A stretch of 64,000 bases of DNA, taken from NCBI GenBank assembly GCA_015179125.1, contig WHVA01000537.1, forward strand, positions 1 to 64,000, written 5' to 3'. The notes below the pieces were generated by a model. It worked only from the letters and a program-made list of their open reading frames with translations, did no database searches and was not told where the DNA came from. The stretch comes from Gautieria morchelliformis. Its lineage: Eukaryota > Basidiomycota > Agaricomycetes > Gomphales > Gomphaceae. A program made the position numbers and the translations under genes. The stretch's first letter is position 1. Each line of letters begins with the position of its first letter. Positions 9,711 through 20,635 of the stretch are shown in pieces.

Positions 9711-12700
9711 TTGCCGAGGAGGCAGAATGTGAAGCGAGTGAAAGAGAGCATGTCAGGTGGTACCACAGAGGAGCTCGCCAGAAATGCGAATCTACGACCC
9801 TTGCGCTCATCACCAACCAGCGGAGATGCCGACCTGTGTTGGAACATGGACACAGGGGCCACTAGCCACATGACCCCTCACCGTCATTGGCTACGTAATT
9901 ATGAGCACTACAGAGTACCCATCCGGCTGGCAACGAATGAAATAGTGTACTCAGCCAGGCGAGGACAGGTACTATTTTCTCCCATCATTGATGGGAAAGT
10001 GGCGCAAAGTATCTTGTTCTCGCAAGTTCTACACGTACCTGTGCTACAGAACAACCTACTCGCGGTCCTCCACCTTACCACACACCATAACTTCACCGTC
10101 TGCATTGTGAACAGCCGCATATCATTCATCCAGGATAACAAACTGCGCTTCTGTGCCACAGTACGGAACGGGACGGGCTTCTTAACTGGGAACACAATCC
10201 CAAATCAAGAACTGGCTCTTACCACCTCTTCACCCATTGTAGATCGACCATTACTGCACAAGCGACTAGCACACACTGGACAGACGTGGCTGGAGAAGCT
10301 TTTAGAGAGTGGCATGGTCGACGGAATACACTTAAATTCAGATGCGACCATTCCCCATATCTGCGAACCATGTATTGCTGCGAAGCAACACCGCAACCCA
10401 TTTCCAAAGAGGAGTGATAGCCGAGCATCCAACCCGCTCGATCTCGTTGTCTCAGATGTACACGGGCCTCTCCCAGTCTGCATACCATCAGGATACCGAT
10501 ACTGGATCACTTTCACGGATGATTGCACAAGGTACAGGACTGTTTATCTCCTGAAGACAAAGGATGAGGCATTCGATGCCTACCGAGCCTTCGAAGCACT
10601 AGCGGAAAACCAGTTAAACTTGAGAGTGAAGCGTTTCAGAGACGACAAAGGTGGGGAATATATAGGTCATAAGTGGGACCAGCATTTCCAGCACCGAGGT
10701 ATACTTCACGAATATACTATGAAGGGCACACCACAGCAGAACGGGATCTCAGAACGGACGAATCAAACCCTCATTGAAGGGACGGTCACACTACTACAGC
10801 AAGCCCATCTACCAGCGTCGATGTGGGGAGAAGCCCTGAAAATATTGGTTTGGATCGTCAATGCCACTCCAACCTCCGCACTTGTAGACAAAACCCCATA
10901 TGAGGCCTGGTTTGGCTGCAAACCAAACCTCGGGATGCTACGTACTTTTGGATGCACTGCCTATGTCCACGTGCAAAAGGATGAGAGAACAGGACTGCAA
11001 CCCAGATCTCACAAATGCATTTACCTTGGTTTTGAGGATGGTTATAAGGGTTGGTGCTGCTTGGACCCTATCACAAAATGTATCCTCATATCTCGAGACA
11101 TCATCTTTGATGAATCCGAATTCCCAGGCCTCACCACGACTAGAAATGCCATTGAATCATCTCTACCACCCACTTTACTTCCCGACCAGATTGCAGCTCC
11201 ACCAGAAAGACAGCCAGACCAAGATGCTGAACTCCCTGTGAATCCCAGCCCACAGGCTGAACCCAACCCGCCAGCCGCTCCAAATCCTCCTCCAGCCATC
11301 CCTGACCCACCAGCTGACCCTGACCCTCCAGCTGACCCTGACCCTCCAGCTGACCCTGACCCTCCAGCTGACCCTGTCCCACCAGCCGACCCTGTCCCAC
11401 CACCCCACCGCTCCAGTAGGACAACCGCCCGCATCGATTACCATCACCTCCATGACCCCTTCCTCCGACCTCAACCCCCTCCCGATCATGACGAGCCAAG
11501 CCCTGAGAGGGGTGCAGCAGCCAATGCTTCAGTCATTCAGGCCCTAGAATTCATCTATGATGGATCAGACACCACTGATACAAACATGATTTCACCATGC
11601 GTTATCAGAGCGGCACTGAATGCGACAATAAAAGATGACCGCGTACCTAAAACATTCACCGAAGCAATGCGACGCTCCGATGCGCCAATGTGGAAGAACT
11701 CAACAGATGCAGAAATCCAAGCCCTCCTGGACAATGGGACGTGGGAACTGGTAAAACTACTGCCTGGAGAGAAAGCCATTGGCTCTCGATGGGTCTTCCG
11801 AATCAAGCTCCATTCAGATGGCTCTCTAGATAAATACAAGAGCCGTCTGGTAGCGAAGGGACATACTCAACGACCAGGGATTGACTACGACGAAGTCTTT
11901 GCCCTACCAGCCCTGCGCACAATATTAGCTCAGGGAGCACTTCAGGGAGCACACATCGAATCAGTAGACATATTGAATGCTTACCTGAATGGAGTACTTG
12001 ACGATGATGCAAAAATATATATGCAGCAACCAGAGGGCTATCATCAAGGGGGATCAGACTGGGTATGCAGACTGAAGAGAGGACTGTACAGACTAAAGCA
12101 GAGTGGAAGATTGTGGTATGAACGACTTGGGACTGCATTGGAGAGCATGGGATTCAAGCGGCTCCAATCTGCGCCAAGCGTCTATATCTGGATGAGCGAT
12201 ATCACCAAGGTCATCATACCTGTTTTCGTCGATGATTTAACCCTAGTATCGGACTCGAAGCCGGAACTGGATCAGGTCAAAAGCAAACTAAGCAAAATCT
12301 TCAAATTGAAGGATCTGGGCCCGACAACATCGCTACTAGGCATAGAAGTGGAGTATGATCGTGCACAGAAAACACTAAGGCTCTCACAAAAGCAGTATAT
12401 TCAAGAACTCCTTGATCGGTTCCAGATGTCGGATTGCCGACCCGTATTCACGCCTATGGCCCCAGGTCCGAATTTGAGCTCTGCCATGGGACCATCAACA
12501 CCGGAAGAGATGAAGGAAATGAAGCATGTGCCCTACCTAAACGTGGTTGGAGCGCTGAATTACTTAGCTATCGCAACCCGTCCGGATATTGCTTACGCTG
12601 TCGGACGCCTCGCACGATTTAACTCAAACCCAGGTCCGACGCACTGGACAGCAGTAAAACATCTCTTGCGCTACCTACAAGGGACAATCGACCTAGCACT

Positions 12701-13193
12701 CATGTACGCGCCCGATCTATCAGCCAGGTCATTCCAAACATGGACTGACGCTGACCATGGAGGAAACCCGGACAACGGTTGGTCAACCTCTGGATTCCTC
12801 ACGAAGATCAGAACCGGAGCCGTTAGCTGGGCCAGCAAATTGCAGAATATCGTTACCTTGTCCACAACCGAGGCTGAATTCATTGCATCGGTCCTAGCAG
12901 GAACCGAGATCGTCTGGTTACAGAGCCTATTAGATGAGCTTAACGCAAAAGTCGAAGGACCATCTCACCTATTCATTGACAACCAGTCTGCTCTCTCTGT
13001 TTCCAAAAATCCCAAACATCATGGACACATGAGACACATGGATATCTGGTACTTCTGGCTGCGAGAGAAAGTCGCTCATAAAGTCATTCAGATCAGCTAC
13101 ATACCCATGAATAATATGCCAGCGGATCTGCTGACCAAAGCACTGCCTCGCGAGTCAGTAGAATGGCATAGACGAGCCATGGGACTCTTCTGA
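9711..13193 (+). CDS. copia pol polyprotein
   Basis: 1160 codons in one open frame. Domains in order: aspartic protease with DTGATSHM (about residues 46-53); integrase zinc domain (HKRLAHTGQTWLEKLL then CEPCIAAKQ); integrase core with DLVVSDVHGPL, FRDDKGGEY and the Glu of NGISERTNQTLIEG; a proline-rich linker; reverse transcriptase with SRWVFRIKLHSDGSLDKYK and the FVDDLTLVS catalytic box; and RNase H with WTDADHGGNPDNGWSTSGF and STTEAEFIA. The C-terminal NNMPADLLTKALP is the standard copia ending. The integrase-before-RT order fixes it as Ty1/copia. Confidence 0.92.
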   Translation: MPRRQNVKRVKESMSGGTTEELARNANLRPLRSSPTSGDADLCWNMDTGATSHMTPHRHWLRNYEHYRVPIRLATNEIVYSARRGQVLFSPIIDGKVAQSILFSQVLHVPVLQNNLLAVLHLTTHHNFTVCIVNSRISFIQDNKLRFCATVRNGTGFLTGNTIPNQELALTTSSPIVDRPLLHKRLAHTGQTWLEKLLESGMVDGIHLNSDATIPHICEPCIAAKQHRNPFPKRSDSRASNPLDLVVSDVHGPLPVCIPSGYRYWITFTDDCTRYRTVYLLKTKDEAFDAYRAFEALAENQLNLRVKRFRDDKGGEYIGHKWDQHFQHRGILHEYTMKGTPQQNGISERTNQTLIEGTVTLLQQAHLPASMWGEALKILVWIVNATPTSALVDKTPYEAWFGCKPNLGMLRTFGCTAYVHVQKDERTGLQPRSHKCIYLGFEDGYKGWCCLDPITKCILISRDIIFDESEFPGLTTTRNAIESSLPPTLLPDQIAAPPERQPDQDAELPVNPSPQAEPNPPAAPNPPPAIPDPPADPDPPADPDPPADPDPPADPVPPADPVPPPHRSSRTTARIDYHHLHDPFLRPQPPPDHDEPSPERGAAANASVIQALEFIYDGSDTTDTNMISPCVIRAALNATIKDDRVPKTFTEAMRRSDAPMWKNSTDAEIQALLDNGTWELVKLLPGEKAIGSRWVFRIKLHSDGSLDKYKSRLVAKGHTQRPGIDYDEVFALPALRTILAQGALQGAHIESVDILNAYLNGVLDDDAKIYMQQPEGYHQGGSDWVCRLKRGLYRLKQSGRLWYERLGTALESMGFKRLQSAPSVYIWMSDITKVIIPVFVDDLTLVSDSKPELDQVKSKLSKIFKLKDLGPTTSLLGIEVEYDRAQKTLRLSQKQYIQELLDRFQMSDCRPVFTPMAPGPNLSSAMGPSTPEEMKEMKHVPYLNVVGALNYLAIATRPDIAYAVGRLARFNSNPGPTHWTAVKHLLRYLQGTIDLALMYAPDLSARSFQTWTDADHGGNPDNGWSTSGFLTKIRTGAVSWASKLQNIVTLSTTEAEFIASVLAGTEIVWLQSLLDELNAKVEGPSHLFIDNQSALSVSKNPKHHGHMRHMDIWYFWLREKVAHKVIQISYIPMNNMPADLLTKALPRESVEWHRRAMGLF
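11308..11402 (+). repeat. 18-bp tandem repeat coding a Pro/Asp linker
   Basis: About five copies of an 18-bp unit (ccagctgaccctgaccct and variants) encode repeated PADPDP. It sits between integrase and reverse transcriptase in the copia pol. Confidence 0.85.
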
Positions 13194-13215
13194 GGTTGAC
13201 CGCATCAGAGGGGTG

Positions 13216-13382
13216 TGTTGCTCATGTGAGGTCACGTGACGCAGTCGACCAATATAGTAGTCTGAGTTCGAAGGGAAACCCTATCACTTTTCCCTTCGAA
13301 CTCAGGTACGTACTGTTAGATACTCACTGAGCAGATAGTAATCCTATCACTTTTCTCTTCGAACCCAGTCCTGCGCGCAACA
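13216..13382 (+). repeat. copia 3' LTR
   Basis: Same length as the 5' LTR. It is preceded by a purine-rich cagaggggtg that could be the polypurine tract, and followed by the attcc target duplication. Confidence 0.92.
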
Positions 13383-13615
13383 ATTCCGGGGTGGTGTCAG
13401 GGGTGTATGCATGGTCATGCATGTTAGGCGGTTGCCATGAAGCTTCAGACTTACATCAGGAGTGGAGCAGGCATCCCTGACTTTGATAAGGGGCGTGAGT
13501 GTAGTAACTCGGTTTGGGCAAGTAGGAAGTTATAGGCCAGTTATATGAATGATGGGACTTGCAAGAGATTAATGAACTATTTAGTGTTCTACATGTTTTT
13601 CCAGTTAAATACTAC

Positions 13616-13925
13616 AAAGATACACTATTAAACTCACCTCCTCAGTGATAGTCAACACTGAGGAGGGAAGGCTATGCATATATGAAGTTCAGGCATTTAA
13701 GCACATCAGGCAATGGTGTGGCCTAGGAACATAACACATTAGTGAACTGCCACAGCCCAAAAAGGAAATTCATCCATAACCACCCACAAAGGGTTGGTTG
13801 GACAGAACATGAAAACAGCCTCGAAAAAATCATAGAATGAATGTCAGGATAATTTCAGGTCAAAACCAAAGAATAAACAAAAATATATGAAGGAAATATT
13901 GGGTTTGAAGTCTGGTGCATGTATG
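13616..13925 (+). repeat. Hairpin-bearing dispersed repeat, copy 2
   Basis: Homologous to 8031-8455 over the region containing accacccacaaagggttggt and tgcacccaaca. Its stem-loop has exact 11-bp arms at 13637-13647 and 13656-13666. The stem sequence differs from that of copy 1 on both arms in a matching way. Confidence 0.65.
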
Positions 13926-14009
13926 CACCCAACAGTGAGGTATATAGGTAGCATGCTGGCAGCAGGGATCCACAGCTTTTCCTCTTTGTATCCTCCTCTG
14001 CCAGACTGC

Positions 14010-14640
14010 ATGATTCCCACTGTCTTGGCAGAGTTTTCCTTACAGCAGGAAATGCAGGGGTTCAAGGATGTCTTTGCCAAGGAGTCCTTCAACACACCCT
14101 GCCAGCTTGGAAAACCTGGGACCACATGATTGAGCTTGAACCCGGGTCCAAGCCAATGAATTGCAAGGCATAGCCACTGTCTCCCTCGGAACAGATCAAG
14201 CTCGACAAATTAATGCAGGAGAACCTCTGCACCAGGAGGATCACCCAGTCTAAGTCACCGATGGCCTCCCTGGTTTTCTTCATCAAGAAGAAGGTTACCA
14301 AACCTTGAACGGGATCATGATCAAGAACTGGTATCCGATCCCACTCATCTTTAAGCTCATCAACCAACTCTGAGGCACAAGGTACTTCACAAAGCTGGAT
14401 GTCTGATGGGGCTTCAATAACATCTGGATTCAGGAAGGAGATGAGTGGAAGGCCACCTTCCTCATGAACTGAGGCCTGTTCAAGCCTCAGGTGATGTGCT
14501 TGAGAGACTTCAGGAGTACAAGCTATGTCTCAAGCCAGAGAAGTGTGAGTTCAAGAGAACCTGAATCAAGTTTCTCAGACTTATCATCTCAGAACGAGCA
14601 GTGGATATGGACCCGTAAAGGTGAAGGGTGTCTCAGAGTG
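14010..14640 (+). mobile_element. Ty3/gypsy RT relic (broken)
   Basis: Strongly decayed piece of gypsy pol, related to elements A-C. Recognisable bits are FKDVFAKESFNTP, then text matching WDHAIELEPGSKPTNCK, then KSPMAS, FFIKKK, and LDVxWGFNN-like coding. Old and broken in many places. Confidence 0.65.
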
Positions 14641-14642
14641 GC

Positions 14643-14876
14643 TGTGTAAATACGCATATTTACCTGTATTGCCGCAAGGTAATACATAATACTCGGTAGC
14701 TTATATAGCACCAGTGGGTCCTCGCAGACCCACTGTATAGTTCTTGTGTGAGAACCCTCCAGGATTACCCAGCTTAACCTTACTTGTAACTGTCACTACG
14801 TTGTATTAGAATCACCACATATTGGTCAAGTTCTACTGCCTTGTGATAACACAAGTACTAAGCCACACCTCTTACA
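14643..14876 (+). repeat. Candidate LTR of element D
   Basis: 234 bp with TGTGTAAATACG at the start and CACCTCTTACA at the end. It lies just upstream of the gag-like frames of element D and has a TATA-like tatatagc near 14702. No second copy is seen, so the boundary is tentative. Confidence 0.35.
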
Positions 14877-15042
14877 CTTTTTTGAACTTCCAGCAACTGT
14901 TTGCCCAGCAAACAGTTGAAGAGTGGTTCCTGCAGCACCTTAGACAAGACCGCTGTGCTGAGTAGAAAATCGTCAGAAAATGAATGCAGTACAGCATACT
15001 ACATTCAACTGTGTGCCTGCAATGTACCCACTCAGTTGAACG

Positions 15043-17494
15043 ATGCGATCAAGTAGTTCACGCAACAAAACCCCAGAGCAGCCTAGTGACACCACAGCTG
15101 ACACTACCTTAGGCTCAGAGCCCAAGGAAGTAGAAGACGGCGAAGTCATAGACCTCGCCGCACCTGTCCCAGCACCAGGGGACATAGACACCATCGACTA
15201 CATGTCACCGAGTGTGGACGAAGCAGACGAACAGGACGGGGAAAAGTCACGATCCCCATCCTGCTCACCCCCGCCTCTTGACAAGGGCAAAGGTCGAGCC
15301 AAATCGCCTTTAAGCAATGACGATGGCTTGGCATCTGACCGGAGATCGCAACAAGTAAAGAACCGCGATGCAGCCCCCTGGCCGAAAGATTGGATAACCG
15401 CTGTTCCTCCAAAGGAACAATGTCAAAAATGATGAGCACCTGACGACAGTCAGGACTCGGAATACTCGAGCTTGAGTCCAAAGAGCTCAAGGACAAACAC
15501 CGTTGATGAAACAACAGTAGCAGTGGGGCTGAATAACCAACTGCACGAAGCAACCCAACGAATTGGACACACCGATGCGAGGAATGAGCAGATAGGCCAC
15601 GAGCTGGAAAACATGGTAGATGGAATTGTTGGCATAGTCACAACGGCACATGGACTAGCAAAGTTGCTTGCAGGTCTATGGGCCTTACTGACTAAGTCCT
15701 GTGCGGATGTGCGCCAGAGCAATACAGAGATTGCCAGCATGAGAGCAACACTACAAGCTCTCAAAGACAAGAACGAACGCCGCTGCCATCGAGGCTCGCA
15801 CTGCGTGACAGATAGTGGGTGTGAAAACGCAGCTGAGGAGCGCACGACTGACGACAAATGCTGCCGCCAACCATCCTGTCCGTGCAGGAAGTATGGTTCA
15901 GAAGTGAACCAAGGAACTGAGGGGCCTACATGGCCCCACTGAAGGATGGCAAAACCATCCAACAGGTGATCTGTGAGCAGGTGGCCTTGGAGATTGACTC
16001 CAAAGACACGGCCATGAGCCTGGAGCTTGAGGTAGAACACTGGCAACAGAAAGAGGCGCAAGCTGCCTGCCGCTGTATGCCTGCCCTGGAGCTGTGCAAG
16101 CAGCATGCAAAGAGGCGGTGAATCGAGCGCAGACCACCCAGCCACTGAACGAACAGCAGGAACGTGTTGTTCAGGAAGCCAGACAGGCACACTCCACTCT
16201 CTCGAGCAGACTACAGGTCCAGAACGCAGGATTGACGGGGGATACCCGACATCAATCCCCGCGCAGCAGTGAGCAGATAGATACTGCCATGCCACGCGCA
16301 GCTCTGCAGCTGCGCTTCAGTCAAGGCATCCCGGAACAGATCGAAGGCCCACAGGAGAAATACTATGGCATCACACATGTGATCCGTGTAGCACTCGCAG
16401 ATGCTGCAGACATGGACCCAGAAAAGTCCATGCTCGTGAAGGCCAGCGTAAATCTGGCGCACCCCGAGCCGTACGCCGGAGGTTCAGACCTTGAAGAATT
16501 CGAGGGATTTGTAGCCAGCATCCTGAGATGGCTCAAGATGAACTGCCTATTAGGGCCAACCACCATGCAGATGCAGGTGGATTACCTGGGCACTCACCTA
16601 ACAGGTGAGGCCCAAGAATGGTTTTTCTGAGACATTGAGCATTTCGATCGTCAGGTCCAGGAATGGACACTGGAAATGGCAATGCAAGGGTTGCAGAAGA
16701 GATTCATGCACACCCTAACATACCACCATGCGTCGAATAAGTTCGACGTGGTTGTGCAAGGCATGAAAACCGTTTAGGAGATGCTGAATGAGCTCACAAA
16801 ATACTTGGCACGGATGATACAGCTGCCCGACAAATACACGCTCTGAAGACGGTTCGTGTCAGCATTGCGCCATACGTTGCACAATGAAGTCCTAAAAAAG
16901 GGCTACAACACTGAGTCCAGCTCGATCGAGCAGCTCTTTGAAGCTGCCCATATGATCGAAGAAGCATCCCAGTACAATCAAGGGATGCGCCAGGCAGAAA
17001 CTGTGGCCGCAACGGCCATCACATCATGGCTTGCGACAAGCAAGCCGACTACACAGTTGGGCTTTAACAAGCCCACTGCCTTCCAGGTGAACAACACCTT
17101 CAGATGGCCTATGGCAACAAGGTTGCCACAATCAGGTCGTCCGCCTGAGGCGAAGCCGAGCTACCCGCAAAAGCTGTCTGGCTGCCCCCCAGACTGGCCG
17201 CAGAACACACACAGCAGCACAAGCTGTTTTGAATGTCGCGAGACAGGTCACATCAAGGTGAACTGCCCATGCCTGAAGCCAAAAGTACGGACAGCAGCTG
17301 TATGGCAAGACGACGATGGGGATCCCAAGGATCCCATTGACACCTCTCTTCAAGAGATTGAAGAGGGGGAGGGTGATCCTCAAGAAGCTGAGGGTCAAGA
17401 CAGGAATGGCAAGCCAACAGAGGCTTGGGAGCCGGAACCATCCCAATACTACGATTGGGATGAGGACATGGAAGACAATCAAACTGCCTACTGA
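15043..17494 (+). pseudogene. gag region of element D
   Basis: The first frame begins MRSSSSRNKTPEQPSDTTAD and is acidic and Ser/Pro-rich. Later frames give a gypsy-type capsid segment (NLAHPEPYAGGSDLEEFEGF, then a DYLGTHLTGEAQEWF-type motif) and the zinc knuckle CFECRETGHIKVNC. The organisation matches long agaricomycete gypsy gags. Broken in several places. Confidence 0.65.
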
Positions 17495-17599
17495 TCCAGC
17501 ACAATTAGGATTGCGCCGGTAGACAAGACAGCCAAGGTCATGGCCACTCGAATGACGGCCCCAGACAAGGCAGCTGAGCCGATGTATCACCATCAGCGC

Positions 17600-18003
17600 A
17601 AACACCGCACACGGCCTGCATTGCCATGTAGCGAAAACCATGCCCTGTTGGGGTATTGGGAAATCAATGGCACAAAGGCCCACTGCCTACTAGACAGCAG
17701 GAGCGAAGGGGTATTGCTATCCCCCGAATTCATCCGGGCCACAGGCATCAGGACATTTGCCCTGGAATGGCCAATTGCACTGCAATTGGCGTGCATCGGT
17801 ATTCGATCAATGATCAACTATGGGACGAACACCCCATTAAATTTGGTTGTGAAACAATTGAAGAATACTTCAACATGGCGAATGTCAAATATTACGATGC
17901 TATCCTAGGAACCCCATTCCTAAGGAAACTAGGAGTAACTCTGGACTTTTTCAGTCCAGGGACGATCCATATGGGGAATGAAACCATCCCCATGGGAAAG
18001 TAA
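17600..18003 (+). pseudogene. Protease-like region of element D
   Basis: NGTKAHCLLDSRSEGVLLSP resembles a retropepsin active-site region followed by a beta strand. The tail DAILGTPFLRKLGVTLDF is the usual LGxPFLxxxxxxxDF end of gypsy proteases. Confidence 0.6.
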
Positions 18004-18417
18004 GCTTTGACAACGAAAATTCGTCAAAGGGAGACGTGGATCCAAAGGTGAGTGGAATCACCTTGGGGTCCATGCCCACCCTGGCCAATTGAAGCCAGGA
18101 GGATGAGTCTTGCGACTCGTCCCCAACCTCTCCCTACACATGCAGGGAGCTGTCATCTGATGATGAAAGCGCTAGAAAAAAGAAAAAAGCTTCTGAGCAC
18201 TGGGGGTCCTAACAGACGTACACGGTGCTTGATAAATGCCCAAGCTATGACCATCATCCTCATGGACGATGACATTCCTCGTGCAAGCGAGGAATGGATG
18301 GACAAGATTGCTGACCTTGTTGGCGGTATCCCGTTAGAAATCCCTCCCTTACGGGAGGTGAACCATGAGATCAATCTTATCAACCCCGACAAATGCATAA
18401 GGTATTGACTACCCAAG

Positions 18418-18907
18418 TGTAAGGGCAACCCTGGCTGGTTGTGGAGATCACACTACCACACAACTGACAAGGGGAAATCCAAAGTCTGTATAAATGAACA
18501 GAGTATACAAGAGAGGGGATTCTCACCTGACAAGGGGAAATCCAAAGAGAAAAGTCTAAGGACCCCCAATGTCAGCGAGCCCGTATTATACTACGCTGCG
18601 CAGCCAGGGACAACACTTGGCACCCGCCATCAACCCTGCATCCTCCTGACCTCCCTGACCCTTGATCGACCCTTGATGCCACCTATTACGCGAGTCGCTT
18701 GATTTCCGACACTGTTCCGAGAGTGGAAGTCGGAAATTGGAGTGGAACTGGCAAGGCGAACAGAACTGGTGGAAGTTCTCCCAGAAGTGGAATCATTTCC
18801 GAAAGCGGAGGCGGAGATGGAATCGGAACCGGAAGCGGAGTCGGAAATGGAGTCGGAACTGGGTGTGGTGTCGGAACTGGAAATGGAAAACAGGGTGTCC
18901 CCTGACA
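18418..18907 (-). repeat. Solo LTR of family A inside element D
   Basis: 490 bp, beginning tgtaagggc and ending cccctgaca on the plus strand. It is flanked by a perfect 5-bp duplication, ccaag, at 18413-18417 and 18908-18912. It matches the 491-bp LTR at 4690-5180. It shows family A was active after element D had arrived. Confidence 0.92.
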
Positions 18908-18939
18908 CCAAGTGTCCTGAACACTTCCATGAGGAATTG

Positions 18940-19440
18940 TCCGTAAAACTAAAATGGTACACCACTGTGAAGTGGTGGATACTGGACGTGGACCATCAAG
19001 CTGTGCCAATGCTGTGTGTGCCAAAGGAAAATGGTACTCTACGTACCATCTTCGATCTGTGGCAGCAGAACAAAAATACGGTGAAGGACGTGATGCCCTT
19101 CCCGGACCAAGATGTCATCAGGAGCAATGTCGCTCGCTGTAAATACAGGATGAAGCTCGATATGTCAGAGGCATACGAGCAGATCCGTATCCATCCTGAA
19201 GACATCCCAAAGACAGCCTTTGCAACGATCCTTGGCATGTTTAGGAGCCAAGTGATACAGATGGGGGATTGTAATGCCCCATCCACGTTTCAACATCTTA
19301 TGATGTCGATATTCCGTGACTGCATAGATCACTTTGTCCATGTATACATGGACAACATATTTATATTCTCGCACTCGATACAAGAGCACAAGGAGCATCT
19401 CTGCATAGTATTCGACAGACTACAGAGTGAAATAAGATGA
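18940..19440 (+). pseudogene. RT remnant of element D
   Basis: PMLCVPKENGTLRTIFDLW, YRMKLDMSEAYEQIRI, TAFATILGMFRSQVIQMGDC and NAPSTFQHLMMSIFRD are standard gypsy reverse-transcriptase segments, followed by the catalytic-strand region HVYMDNIFIFS. Old and incomplete. Confidence 0.75.
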
Positions 19441-19607
19441 ACCAATAAATGTTCAGAAGGTAAGAGGGCTGCCCAAACAGAGCTCGCCCTATCTACAGTC
19501 ATAGCGAAGTAGCCCATGGCACTTGACAATGTAATGTGCAAGGTGTCACAGAAAGATTGTTAAGCAGTAACAATCCTTTCGCCGACGAAGGTGCTCCTTC
19601 GGAGCCC
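19431..19607 (+). repeat. Dispersed repeat also found at 33603-33792
   Basis: Shares aataagatgaaccaat, gaaggtaagagggctgccca and the tail ggtgctccttcggagccc with 33603-33792. It adjoins the end of the element D reverse transcriptase and stops at the MITE target site. Probably an LTR piece. Confidence 0.6.
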
Positions 19608-19610
19608 TAA

Positions 19611-20274
19611 TCTGGCACATTCGGTAACCAGACCACGAAAATCTGATCTGGAGAAGTTACAAAATCTGCAACCCAGACATTACCTGATCTTTTTTTGTGT
19701 GAGATCAGTATCGAATCGAGCCAAATGCTCTGTGATTTTCTGCAATCTCAAAATCGTAACTTCAGCTATGACTAAGTGTGCCTGGTCTTGGCAAAAGGTG
19801 TCAATAACACTCACCCTAACCCTAGTCAGTCACACCTCAAGATAACTTGCCCAGTATCTCTGCTTGTTACCCCATTACTGCAGCCAGATTGATAGATAAA
19901 TATTACTTCTACATGTGTATAATTTAAATACATTGATCTACAAGAAATCTCAACCAGCTGTAATAGCTGGCTCCCAGAGTGACATGTTGTGTGCACGGGA
20001 CAGCGGTCGTGCGGTTGCCAAGACAGCAGCCAAGAGCACGGAAAGAAGACGGCAAGGCGTAGAGTCGAGAATATCATTTGAGATACAGCTCTGAGCTGTA
20101 TCTCAAAAGTATAGGGAGATCACGCGTGGTCAAAATCTTTTTAGATTGAGATTTCATGTGCCGAACGCCCCAAAATCGAAAAAGATTTCGCAAGATTGCG
20201 AAATCGTGGTTTCTTCACTTTTTGGTGAGAGATCACCAAAATCCATTTTCGTGGTCTGGTTACCGAACGCGCCC
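19611..20274. mobile_element. MITE with 23-bp exact inverted repeats, Harbinger-type
   Basis: 664 bp with no coding capacity. Exact 23-bp inverted repeats lie at 19620-19642 and 20245-20267, near both ends, and the tips are looser. TAA is duplicated at 19608-19610 and 20275-20277, the 3-bp target typical of PIF/Harbinger elements. Inside are two further perfect hairpins, at 20077-20107 (15-bp arms, 1-base loop) and about 20187-20208. A non-autonomous DNA transposon is the simplest reading. Confidence 0.75.
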
Positions 20275-20277
20275 TAA

Positions 20278-20635
20278 GCCTTTTCAAAAAAAAAAAAGAT
20301 ACTACGAGTAGAGTTCGAAACCCACGCGCCATAAGGGCACAAATCATGTAAAAATGGGGCCGGCCGCCACTCAATATTCCATACCTATCCAAACCTCCCC
20401 CGACGTTGCGATTACCTGCAGGCACATACAGTCGGTAGGGATTTGGGTCTGCCAACTTAACCACTCGTACATCCTGCCCCAGCTATTTGGACTGGTTACT
20501 TCCATCCATTGGAACGCCCGATCTGTGGTCCTGACATAATCCTAGCTACGTTTGAACCACATCTACAGCTTAATCCTCCTGTTTCTTCAAACCACTTAAT
20601 GACTTTATTGTTCTGAGAAAAGAAAATTAGATAGT
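20278..20635. other. Intergenic, no gene seen
   Basis: Starts with a poly-A run (20285-20298). A TTCGAAACCC word near 20312 recalls a tRNA T-arm, but no cloverleaf could be drawn. It contains the 3' flank of the thioredoxin-PITH gene. Confidence 0.5.

Larger units (their letters stand above)
9007..13382 (+). mobile_element. Ty1/copia element (nearly whole)
   Basis: 4376 bp with two 167-bp LTRs (9007-9173 and 13216-13382) and a perfect 5-bp target-site duplication, attcc, at 9002-9006 and 13383-13387. Parts in copia order are primer-binding site, short gag, protease, integrase, reverse transcriptase and RNase H. The two LTRs differ at about 6 of 167 positions (about 3.6 percent), so insertion is fairly recent, probably within a few million years depending on the rate assumed. 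The long pol frame is open; about two breaks affect the gag side. Confidence 0.93.
14643..19440 (+). mobile_element. Ty3/gypsy element D (broken)
   Basis: Plus-strand gypsy fossil of a family different from A-C. Gag-like frames span 15043-17494 and end in a CCHC knuckle, CFECRETGHIKVNCPC, near 17227-17272. A retropepsin-like region follows (about 17600-18003), then reverse transcriptase (about 18940-19440). A solo LTR of the A family sits inside it at 18418-18907. It is broken in many places and no integrase is joined to it. Confidence 0.75.

Noticed and set aside
14643-14876. Firm call of an LTR pair for element D
   Set aside because: Only one candidate copy is visible, so it is listed at low confidence and not used to date the element.
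19811-19824. Telomere-like caccctaaccctag
   Set aside because: Only two units, inside the MITE; too short to indicate a telomere or an interstitial telomeric tract.
20306-20330. Possible tRNA T-arm (gttcgaaaccc)
   Set aside because: No acceptor, D or anticodon stem could be matched in the flanking 80 bases.
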